Assembly (NCBI GenBank): GCA_025965635.1
Contig: JAOPWO010000294.1
Location: forward strand, 1-7,316
Length of the DNA: 7,316 nt
Direction of reading: 5' to 3'
From: Modestobacter sp.
GTDB lineage: Bacteria > Actinomycetota > Actinomycetes > Mycobacteriales > Geodermatophilaceae
In this document: piece after piece, positions 1-5,231 of the stretch
Position numbering within the stretch: the first letter of the stretch is position 1
Layout: every line of letters starts with the position of its first letter
Notes under the pieces: generated by a model
What the model was told of the DNA's origin: nothing
The model's database searches: none
Seen by the model: the letters and a program-made list of their open reading frames with translations, nothing else
Translations under genes and position numbers: made by a program

Positions 1-1328
1 GCGTCCTCGGCGGTGAGACCCGGCGGATCCGCTACGCCAAGCAGTCCCCGACGGTGATCATGCTGGCCGGTCTGCAGGGGGCCGGTAAGACGACGCTGGC
101 CGGCAAGCTGGGCCGCTGGCTGAAGGCACAGGGGCACACGCCGCTACTGGTCGCCGCCGACCTGCAGCGGCCCAACGCCGTGCAGCAGTTGTCCGTGGTG
201 GCGGGCCAGGCCGGGGTGGACGTCTTCGCCCCCGAGCCGGGCAACGGGGTCGGCGACCCGATCGCGGTGGCGGCGCAGTCGATCGAGTACGCCCGCCGCA
301 CCATGCACGACGTCGTCGTCGTCGACACCGCCGGCCGGCTGGGCATCGATGCGGAGCTGATGGCGCAGGCCGCCGGCATCCGCGACGCCGTCCAGCCCGA
401 CGAGACGCTGTTCGTCGTCGACGCGATGATCGGCCAGGACGCCGTCACCACCGCGACCGCGTTCCAGGAGGGCGTCGGCTTCACCGGCGTCGTCCTCACC
501 AAGCTCGACGGCGACGCCCGCGGCGGTGCCGCGCTGTCGGTCCGGCACGTGACCGGCCAGCCGATCATGTTCGCCTCGACCGGTGAGAAGCTCGCCGACT
601 TCGACGTCTTCCACCCCGAGCGGATGGCCTCGCGCATCCTGGGCATGGGCGACGTCCTCACCCTCATCGAGCAGGCCGAGCAGGCGTTCGACGCCGACCA
701 GGCCGAGGCGATGGCCGGCAAGCTCGCCTCCCGCGAGGGCTTCACCCTCGAGGACTTCCTCGAGCAGATGCTGGCCATCCGCAAGATGGGCCCGATCGCG
801 AACCTGCTCGGCATGCTGCCCGGCGCCGGTCAGATGAAGGAGCAGCTCAAGCAGGTCGACGACCGCGACCTCGACCGCACCGCGGCGATCATCCGCTCGA
901 TGACGCCGGCCGAACGCGTCACGCCGAAGATCATCAACGCCTCGCGGCGGGTGCGCATCGCCAACGGCTCCGGGGTCAGCGTCACCGACGTCAACCAGCT
1001 GCTGGAGCGGTTCACCCAGGCCCAGAAGATGATGGGCCAGATGGCCGGCAGCATGGGGCTGCCGGGCATGGGCCCCATGTCCAAGAAGCAGCGCGGGCGG
1101 CAGATGCAGGCCAAGAGCGGCAAGAAGGGCAAGGGGAAGGGCAAGGGCGGTCCGGCCCGGCGGCCGATCGGTGCCCCCGGCGGGATGCCCGGTGGCGGCT
1201 TTCCCGGTGGCGGCTTTCCCGGTGGCGGGATGCCCGGGGGGATGCCCGGACTGCCGTCCGGTCAGGGGCTGCCGGACCTGACCAAGCTGAACTTCGACCA
1301 GTTCAAGGACGAGCGGCCCGGCCGGTGA
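1..1328 (+). CDS. ffh: Signal recognition particle GTPase Ffh, 5'-truncated by the window edge
   Basis: This is the protein subunit of the signal recognition particle. It binds signal sequences and SRP RNA and, with FtsY, delivers ribosomes to the membrane translocon in a GTP-dependent way. The reading frame (codons from base 3) is open from the left edge and starts inside the N/G region with VLGGETRRIRYAK; roughly the first 80 residues of a normal Ffh lie outside. Visible G-domain motifs are the P-loop GLQGAGKTT (69-95), DLQRP (159-173), DTAGR (324-338) and TKLDGD (498-515). The methionine-rich M domain begins near base 657 and contains the RNA-binding SRRVRIANGSG helix (942-974). After it come a Lys/Arg-rich linker (1083-1163) and a Gly/Pro/Met/Phe tail (1164-1250), ending in LPDLTKLNFDQFK, a C-terminal style I associate with actinobacterial Ffh. 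The GTG at 54 is an internal valine, not the start. The stop overlaps the start of the next gene (GTGA). Identity is certain; only the 5' end is missing. Confidence 0.98.
   Translation, partial: VLGGETRRIRYAKQSPTVIMLAGLQGAGKTTLAGKLGRWLKAQGHTPLLVAADLQRPNAVQQLSVVAGQAGVDVFAPEPGNGVGDPIAVAAQSIEYARRTMHDVVVVDTAGRLGIDAELMAQAAGIRDAVQPDETLFVVDAMIGQDAVTTATAFQEGVGFTGVVLTKLDGDARGGAALSVRHVTGQPIMFASTGEKLADFDVFHPERMASRILGMGDVLTLIEQAEQAFDADQAEAMAGKLASREGFTLEDFLEQMLAIRKMGPIANLLGMLPGAGQMKEQLKQVDDRDLDRTAAIIRSMTPAERVTPKIINASRRVRIANGSGVSVTDVNQLLERFTQAQKMMGQMAGSMGLPGMGPMSKKQRGRQMQAKSGKKGKGKGKGGPARRPIGAPGGMPGGGFPGGGFPGGGMPGGMPGLPSGQGLPDLTKLNFDQFKDERPGR
1176..1250 (+). repeat. Short in-frame tandem repeat coding the Gly/Pro-rich tail of Ffh
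   Basis: Two exact 15-bp copies of CCCGGTGGCGGCTTT (1188-1202, 1203-1217) are followed by a variant ending GGGATG (1218-1232). They are flanked by 12-bp relatives CCCGGCGGGATG (1176-1187) and CCCGGGGGGATG (1233-1244). All units are multiples of three, so gain or loss of copies keeps the frame; they encode PGGGF and PGGM units. The tract lies beyond the conserved M domain and is probably disordered. Copy number is likely to vary between strains by slippage (inference). Confidence 0.85.
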
Positions 1329-2431
1329 GCACAGGGCAGCTGCCCGATCAGCCCCCCGCCCTCCACCTCGCCGGGGTGCTGCTGCCCGAGGGTGGGCACC
1401 GGGACGTCTGGGTGCGGGGTGGCCGGATCACGTTCGACCCGGTGCCGGGGGCGGAGACGGTCAGCCGGGGCGGTTTCCTGCTGCCCGGGCTGGTCGATGC
1501 GCACTGCCACGTCGGCATCGCTCGCGGCGGGACCCCGACCGAGGACCTCGCCGGGGCACGCGAGCAGGCGCTCGTCGAGCGCGCCGCCGGGGTGCTGGCG
1601 CTGCGTGACTGCGGCTCCCCGGTCGACACCCGGGCGCTGGACGACGACCTCGACCTCCCGCGGATCGTGCGCGCCGGCCAGCACCTCGCCGCGCCGCGGC
1701 GCTACATCCCCGGGCTGGCCGTCGAGCTGGAGCCGGCCGACCTGGTCGCCGAGGTGCGGGTGCAGGCCCGGCGCGGCGACGGCTGGGTGAAGCTGGTGGG
1801 CGACTGGATCGACCGCGGCGTCGGCGACCTGGCCCCCGAGTGGCCGGCCGACGTGCTGGCCGCGGCGATCGCGGCCGCCCACGACGAGGGCGCCCGGGTC
1901 ACCGCGCACACCTTCGGCACCGACGCCCTGCCCGGCCTCATCGGCGCCGGCATCGACTGCATCGAGCACGGCACCGGACTGACCGAGGAGCTGATCGGCA
2001 CGATGGCCGCCCGTGGTACCGCCGTCGTCCCGACGCTGGTGAACGTCGCCCACTTCCCGGGCTTCGCGGCGGCCGGGGAAGCGAAATTCCCGGCGTACGC
2101 CTCGACCATGCGCCGGCTGCACGCCGGCTCGGGTGCGGTGGTGCGGGCCGCGTACGAGGCCGGGGTCCCCGTCTTCGCCGGCACCGACGCCGGCGGCGGG
2201 ATCGACCACGGACTGGTCGCCGAGGAGATCCGCGCCTTGCACGCGGCCGGGTTGCCGGCTGAGGCGGCGCTGGCCGCCGGGTCGTGGGCGGCACGCACGT
2301 GGCTCGGGCTGCCCGGCATCGAGGAGGGCGCGCCCGCCGACCTCGTCGTCTACGCCACCGACCCGCGCGCCGACCTCGACACGCTGCAGCGACCGCAGCG
2401 GACCGTGCTGCGAGGCCGCGTCGTCGGCTGA
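1325..2431 (+). CDS. Metal-dependent amidohydrolase (imidazolonepropionase/prolidase-like)
   Basis: This is a 368-residue cytoplasmic hydrolase of the amidohydrolase superfamily, probably with a two-metal TIM-barrel site. The expected ligands are all present: HxH as H60 and H62 in LVDAHCHVG, a lysine likely to be carbamylated (K156 in GWVKLVGDW), H195 (TAHTFG), H215 (CIEHGTG) and the catalytic D288 (FAGTDAG). The start and end form the usual small beta-domain, closing with EEGAPADLVVYATDPRADL and a final VLRGRVVG. No signal peptide is seen. The length is complete for the family. The substrate cannot be read from sequence: relatives include imidazolonepropionase, dipeptidases cleaving Xaa-Pro/Arg/Lys, and many uncharacterised members. 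The GTG start at 1325 overlaps the ffh stop as GTGA, which implies translational coupling; an AAGGA at 1305-1309 is rather far upstream to act alone. An amidohydrolase-like gene next to ffh is also known in mycobacteria (Rv2915c beside ffh, from memory), so the neighbourhood appears conserved. It converges on the histidine kinase gene. Confidence 0.9.
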   Translation: MSTGQLPDQPPALHLAGVLLPEGGHRDVWVRGGRITFDPVPGAETVSRGGFLLPGLVDAHCHVGIARGGTPTEDLAGAREQALVERAAGVLALRDCGSPVDTRALDDDLDLPRIVRAGQHLAAPRRYIPGLAVELEPADLVAEVRVQARRGDGWVKLVGDWIDRGVGDLAPEWPADVLAAAIAAAHDEGARVTAHTFGTDALPGLIGAGIDCIEHGTGLTEELIGTMAARGTAVVPTLVNVAHFPGFAAAGEAKFPAYASTMRRLHAGSGAVVRAAYEAGVPVFAGTDAGGGIDHGLVAEEIRALHAAGLPAEAALAAGSWAARTWLGLPGIEEGAPADLVVYATDPRADLDTLQRPQRTVLRGRVVG

Positions 2432-2447
2432 CCGACCCGCTCAGCCG
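2425..2447. terminator. Inverted repeat spanning two convergent stop codons, possible bidirectional terminator
   Basis: CGGCTGA (2425-2431) and TCAGCCG (2441-2447) form a perfect 7-bp inverted repeat with a 9-base loop. The TGA of the amidohydrolase lies in the left arm and the TGA of the kinase (TCA on +) lies in the right arm. The gene gap is only 9 bp, so no other terminator fits here. There is no U tract on either strand, which is common for actinobacterial terminators but leaves function unproven. Confidence 0.35.
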
Positions 2448-3703
2448 GCGGGCGGTCCCAGCTCCAGGACCACCGTCGCGCCGCGGGGCGAGTCCACCAG
2501 CCGCAGCGCACCCCCCGAGGCCTCGGCGGTGCGCCGGGCGATGTCCAGTCCCAGGCCCGTCGAGCCGGTGCCGCTGCGGCCCCGCCCGAGGGTGTCCCCG
2601 TGCGCCGGGAGGCCCGGGCCGGAGTCGGTGACGAGCACCTCCGCACCACCACCGGACCGGGGCCGGACGGCGACGCCGAAGGCCGTGCCCTCTGCCGTGT
2701 GCGCGAAGACGTTGCCCAGCAGCGCGTCGACGGCGGCGCCCAGGTCGGGGGACGGTGCCCGGACCGGCAGCGGGCCGTCGGCCAGGTCGACCGTCGCCGC
2801 CCGGCCCTCCTCGTCGGCCAGCACCGACCAGAACGCCACCCGGTCGGCGACCGTCGCCACGGCGTCGCAGCCGGCGCCCAGTCCCTCGCGCACCGTCCGG
2901 CGGGCCTCGGTGATCACCTCGTCGACTCCCCGGCTGACCGCGTCCACGCCGGCGAGCAGCCGTTCCCGGTGCTCGCCGGGCAGCGCCTCGACGTCCAGCC
3001 GGAGGGCGGTCAGCGGCGTGCGCAACCGGTGCGCGAGGTCGGCGGCGTCCTCCCGCCCGGCGACCAGCAGCTCGCCGATCCGGCCGGCCAGCCGGTTGAG
3101 CGCGGCGCCGACGGAGCGGACCTCGGGTGGACCCGACGGGGCCACCCGGGCCGTCAGGTCGCCACTGCCCAGCCGGTGCGCCGTCGTCGCCAGGTCGGTG
3201 ACCGGCCGGGTCAGGGAGCGGGCGAGCCGGTCGGCGACCAGCAGGGCGAGCACCAGCAGCACGATCCCCAGCCCGCTCAGGACCAGCCAGGTGCGGGTCA
3301 CCCCGGCACCGAGCTGGTCGGCCGGGACGAGCACCTCGATGACCGCCGCCCCGTCAGCCCGCCGCACCGGCTGGACCAGCCGGGTGCCGTCGACCGCCTC
3401 CCGCACCGAGGCGGTGGTCGGCTGCTCGGCGGCGTCCAGCGCACCCGGGCCGCCGATCCAGGTCCCGTCGGTCCAGCGCACGGCGACACTGCTCGCGCCG
3501 TCGGACGCGCCGACCAGGGTCGCGGCCACGTCCTCCCGCCGGTCGAGCCCGACCGAGGGGATGAGGAACTGCAACTGCGCCTGCCCGGCGTCCAGTGCCC
3601 GGGCCTCGGCCACCCGGGCGACCAGCGAGGCGGCGGGGAGCAGGAACGCCAGCAGCACGATCGACGTGGTGGCCGCCACCAGCAGCGTGATCTGGCGCCT
3701 CAC
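2441..3703 (-). CDS. Membrane sensor histidine kinase (HAMP, HisKA, HATPase)
   Basis: This 420-residue kinase is the sensor partner of the adjacent response regulator; it autophosphorylates on histidine and passes the phosphate on. Order of parts: TM1 about residues 5-29; an extracytoplasmic sensor region of roughly 105 residues; TM2 about 138-158; HAMP about 159-213 (RSLTRPVTDLATTAHRLGSGD); a HisKA H-box with the likely phospho-acceptor H225 in DLAHRLRTPLTAL; an N-box with N331 in DALLGNVFAHT; a G1 box with D360 in VTDSGPGLP; and a glycine lid GRGRSGTGSTGLGLDIAR at 373-390. All kinase boxes look intact. The start is a GTG at 3703-3701, overlapping the regulator's stop as GTGA. No Shine-Dalgarno is seen, so translation is probably coupled. 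The frame stays open upstream through the regulator gene, but that stretch has no domain sense and only reflects high GC. The signal sensed is unknown; the sensor region matches nothing I recognise. Confidence 0.93.
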   Translation of the reverse strand: MRRQITLLVAATTSIVLLAFLLPAASLVARVAEARALDAGQAQLQFLIPSVGLDRREDVAATLVGASDGASSVAVRWTDGTWIGGPGALDAAEQPTTASVREAVDGTRLVQPVRRADGAAVIEVLVPADQLGAGVTRTWLVLSGLGIVLLVLALLVADRLARSLTRPVTDLATTAHRLGSGDLTARVAPSGPPEVRSVGAALNRLAGRIGELLVAGREDAADLAHRLRTPLTALRLDVEALPGEHRERLLAGVDAVSRGVDEVITEARRTVREGLGAGCDAVATVADRVAFWSVLADEEGRAATVDLADGPLPVRAPSPDLGAAVDALLGNVFAHTAEGTAFGVAVRPRSGGGAEVLVTDSGPGLPAHGDTLGRGRSGTGSTGLGLDIARRTAEASGGALRLVDSPRGATVVLELGPPAG

Positions 3704-4389
3704 GAGCCGGGCTCGGCCAGGCGGACGCCGACGCCGCGGACGGTCTGCAGCAGCCGGGGGTCGGCCGCGGACTCGCCGAGCTTGCGGCGCAGCCAGGAGA
3801 GATGCACGTCCACCGTCTTGTCCGACCCGCCGTACGGGAGCCGCCACACCTCGCTGAGCAGCTCGCGCCTGGAGACCACGGTGCCGGCCCGGGTGGCCAG
3901 GTACGCCAGCAGGTCGAACTCCTTGGGCGACAGCTCGACCGGCGTTCCGGCGTGGGTCACCCGGCGGCTGCGCGGGTCGAGCGTGAGGTCGCCCACCGTC
4001 ACCGGGACGGGCGCGCCGTCGGTGGCCCCCGCGGCCCGGCGCAGGACCGCGCGGATGCGGGCGTCGAGCTGGCCGGCCGGGAAGGGCTTGAGCACGTAGT
4101 CGTCCGCGCCCGCGTCGAGGGCCTCGACCACGCTGTCGTCGTCGTCCCGGGCGGTGGCGACGATGACCGGGACGGCGGAGACCGCGCGCAGCATGCGCAG
4201 CAGCTCGCGCCCGTCGAGGTCGGGCAGCCCGAGGTCCAGGACGACGAGGTCGGGCCGGTCCTCCACCGCCTGCCGCAACCCGGCCAGAGCCGTGCCCGCC
4301 GAGCTCACCACGTGGCCGCGTTCGCGCAGCGCCCGGATCAGCGCGGTGCGGATGCGCTCGTCGTCCTCGACGACCAGGAGCTGGGCCAC
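3700..4389 (-). CDS. OmpR/PhoB-family response regulator
   Basis: This 229-residue cytoplasmic DNA-binding regulator is expected to be activated by phosphotransfer from the downstream kinase. The N-terminal receiver domain (about 1-115) has the acidic pair D9/D10, phospho-acceptor D52 in LVVLDLGLPDLDG, T79 and K101 in YVLKPF, all the usual receiver residues. The C-terminal winged-helix domain (about 130-226) has LSPKEFDLLAYLATRAG, the recognition region DKTVDVHLSWLRRKLGE, and the closing wing TVRGVGVRL. Length and domain spacing are normal. The start is a GTG at 4389-4387; starting there puts LLVVEDD exactly at the usual N-terminus. There is no Shine-Dalgarno, but TAGCGT lies 6 bases upstream, which fits a leaderless transcript. 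It is first in a two-gene operon with the kinase and is transcribed away from the exported protein gene at 4513. The cognate sites may be the 11-bp repeats at 4462-4494. Confidence 0.96.
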   Translation of the reverse strand: MAQLLVVEDDERIRTALIRALRERGHVVSSAGTALAGLRQAVEDRPDLVVLDLGLPDLDGRELLRMLRAVSAVPVIVATARDDDDSVVEALDAGADDYVLKPFPAGQLDARIRAVLRRAAGATDGAPVPVTVGDLTLDPRSRRVTHAGTPVELSPKEFDLLAYLATRAGTVVSRRELLSEVWRLPYGGSDKTVDVHLSWLRRKLGESAADPRLLQTVRGVGVRLAEPGS

Positions 4390-4395
4390 GAGGCG

Positions 4396-4402
4396 ACGCT
4401 AA
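4396..4402 (-). promoter_or_regulatory. Candidate -10 element of a leaderless promoter for the two-component operon
   Basis: Read on the - strand the sequence is TTAGCGT, then CGCCTC, then the regulator's GTG. TAGCGT fits the actinobacterial TANNNT -10 pattern, and the 6-base gap would put the first transcribed base at the G of the start codon. No good -35 hexamer is visible 17-18 bases upstream. The absence of a ribosome binding site supports the reading. Confidence 0.4.
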
Positions 4403-4425
4403 CGCCGACGGCGCCGGCACGGAGC

Positions 4426-4446
4426 CACCCGGCACCCGGTCGGGTG
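4426..4446. repeat. Tandem CACCCGG pair and overlapping inverted repeat in the divergent intergenic region
   Basis: CACCCGG occurs twice head-to-tail (4426-4432, 4433-4439). The second copy also forms an inverted repeat, CACCCG-GT-CGGGTG (4433-4446), with 6-bp perfect arms and a 2-bp centre. It lies 37-57 bp upstream of the regulator start and 67-87 bp upstream of the exported-protein start, so an operator role is possible. Short GC palindromes are also expected by chance at this base composition. Confidence 0.4.
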
Positions 4447-4461
4447 AGGTCGTCCGTTGCC

Positions 4462-4494
4462 TTGACCCGGTCTTAGCGTGGCCTTGACCGAACC
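4462..4494 (+). promoter_or_regulatory. Three 11-bp-spaced direct repeats, candidate response-regulator binding site
   Basis: Three consecutive 11-bp units begin TTGACCC (4462), TTAGCGT (4473) and TTGACCG (4484), separated by GGTC and GGCC and followed by AACC. The outer two share GCCTTGACC exactly (4459-4467 and 4481-4489), 22 bp apart. Seven-base motifs at an 11-bp period are the classic layout of OmpR/PhoB-family binding boxes, placing subunits on one face of the helix. The array ends 18 bp before the ATG of the exported protein and lies upstream of the regulator on the other side. The middle unit contains TAGCGT, which could also act as a -10 for the + strand gene, although no -35 is properly spaced. 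Confidence 0.5.
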
Positions 4495-4497
4495 GGC

Positions 4498-4510
4498 GGC
4501 AGGCTCTGCC
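4498..4510 (+). other. Small hairpin just before the exported-protein start codon
   Basis: GGCAG-GCT-CTGCC forms a 5-bp stem with a 3-base loop, ending two bases before the ATG at 4513. It contains the only purine-rich AGG (4501-4503) that could serve as a weak ribosome binding site. If it forms in the mRNA it would occlude that site. Confidence 0.3.
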
Positions 4511-4512
4511 CC

Positions 4513-5046
4513 ATGAAGCGAACCCTTGCACTCGGAGCCGCCTGGACCGCCGCCGCGGCTGTGGCGGTCGGCCTCGGCTTCCTCGCCGTCTCCCTCGTCG
4601 ACGCCTCGGCGTCCTCCGGCACGCAGCCGGTCGCGGCGACGTCCTCGGCGACGTCCCCGCCGGCGGCCGCCTCGTCCACGAGCCCGTCGGTGACCGGCGC
4701 CCCGGGTCCGGTGCCCGGGCCGGACCCCGCCACGCCCGGCGTCACCCTCGAGCAGGTGACCGTCGGCGGGACCGTGCTGGCCGGCTGCACCGACGGGCTG
4801 CCGGTGCTGGCCAGCGCGCCGTCCCCCGGGTGGTGGGTCGACGACTCCAGCGACCGGCACGAGGTCGAGTTCGAGGACGGCGCCACGAAGGTCGAGGTGG
4901 ACGTCTCCTGTGCCGGCGGCAGCCCGCTGTTCTCCGTCGAGGGCCCGCGCGCGGACAGCAGCTCCCGCCCGGCATCCCCGACCTCTGCCTCGAGCGGCGA
5001 TGACTCCGACGGCCGGCGGGGCGGCGGGCACGGCTCCGACGACTGA
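4513..5046 (+). CDS. Small predicted exported or membrane-anchored protein with a two-cysteine core
   Basis: I do not recognise a named family for this 177-residue protein. Residues 1-33 form a signal peptide or N-terminal anchor: K2 and R3, a hydrophobic run of about 25 residues, then ASA (31-33) as a possible signal-peptidase site. Residues 34-75 are a Ser/Thr/Ala/Pro linker typical of actinobacterial surface proteins. The core, about 77-145, looks like a small beta domain: GGTVLAGCTDG, then PSPGWWVDD, then VEFEDGATKVEVDVSCAGG. Its two cysteines (C92, C133) are the only ones in the protein and could form a disulfide outside the cell. The tail (148-177) is low-complexity Ser/Asp/Gly/His. The core pattern resembles, from memory only, small exported proteins encoded near two-component systems in other actinobacteria. 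It is divergent from the regulator-kinase operon and probably controlled by it; it could be the output, or an accessory that feeds back on the kinase's external domain. The ATG is well placed but has only a weak upstream AGG. Confidence 0.85.
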   Translation: MKRTLALGAAWTAAAAVAVGLGFLAVSLVDASASSGTQPVAATSSATSPPAAASSTSPSVTGAPGPVPGPDPATPGVTLEQVTVGGTVLAGCTDGLPVLASAPSPGWWVDDSSDRHEVEFEDGATKVEVDVSCAGGSPLFSVEGPRADSSSRPASPTSASSGDDSDGRRGGGHGSDD

Positions 5047-5072
5047 GCGCGTCGTCACCCTTCGGGCGCCCC

Positions 5073-5085
5073 GGGCCGCGGGCCC
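5073..5085 (+). terminator. GC hairpin downstream of the exported-protein gene
   Basis: GGGCC-GCG-GGCCC is a 5-bp perfect stem with a 3-base loop, starting 27 bases after the TGA at 5044-5046. It could terminate this transcript. No U run follows. The 185-bp gap to proS also holds CCCCG-GCG-CGGGG (5122-5134) and the palindrome CCCGGCCGGG (5145-5154). Confidence 0.35.
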
Positions 5086-5182
5086 ACCCACGGGTACCGA
5101 CGACGACGCAGTCGGCGGGGGCCCCGGCGCGGGGACCGGAGGCTCCCGGCCGGGGCACGGGAAGGGGCCTCAGCGCCACTGC

Positions 5183-5197
5183 GGCAGGGCACCTGCC
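5183..5197 (+). other. GC hairpin upstream of proS
   Basis: GGCAGG-GCA-CCTGCC is a perfect 6-bp stem with a 3-base loop, the strongest simple hairpin between the exported-protein gene and proS. It ends 34 bases before the proS GTG and overlaps the place where a -35 box would lie. It may be a late terminator, an operator, or chance. Confidence 0.3.
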
Positions 5198-5218
5198 TGC
5201 GGCCGGCGCCCGTAGGGC

Positions 5219-5224
5219 GACAAT
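5219..5224 (+). promoter_or_regulatory. Candidate -10 element for leaderless proS
   Basis: GACAAT sits 7 bases before the GTG at 5232, close to the TANNNT/TACAAT form of actinobacterial -10 boxes. This spacing would start transcription at or next to the first base of the start codon. There is no ribosome binding site before the GTG, and the bases before the alternative ATG (CTCCTT) are the opposite of one. No convincing -35 is seen. Confidence 0.4.
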
Positions 5225-5231
5225 CGGCATC

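Noticed and set aside
54..56. GTG as the ffh start codon
   Set aside because: The frame is open to the left edge and the upstream residues (VLGGETRRIRYAK) are conserved Ffh sequence, so the gene is cut by the window.
2133..4099. Long open frames on the + strand opposite the kinase and regulator genes
   Set aside because: Their translations are Ser/Arg/Pro- or Gly/Arg/Gln-rich without domains, whereas the opposite strand encodes clear kinase and receiver motifs.
4462..4479. TTGACC followed by TAGCGT as a standard promoter
   Set aside because: Only 6 bases separate the two hexamers, far short of 16-18. The 11-bp repeat reading explains both better.
3704..4531. N-terminal extension of the histidine kinase into the regulator region, suggesting a fusion
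   Set aside because: The frame stays open only because of high GC. The extension is Arg/Pro/Gly-rich noise overlapping an intact regulator on the same strand; the GTGA overlap gives a clean kinase start.
4399..5230. Open frames on the - strand opposite the exported-protein gene
   Set aside because: They are Arg/Gly-rich and domain-free and cross the divergent regulatory region, whereas the + strand frame has a signal peptide, a linker and a cysteine-containing core.
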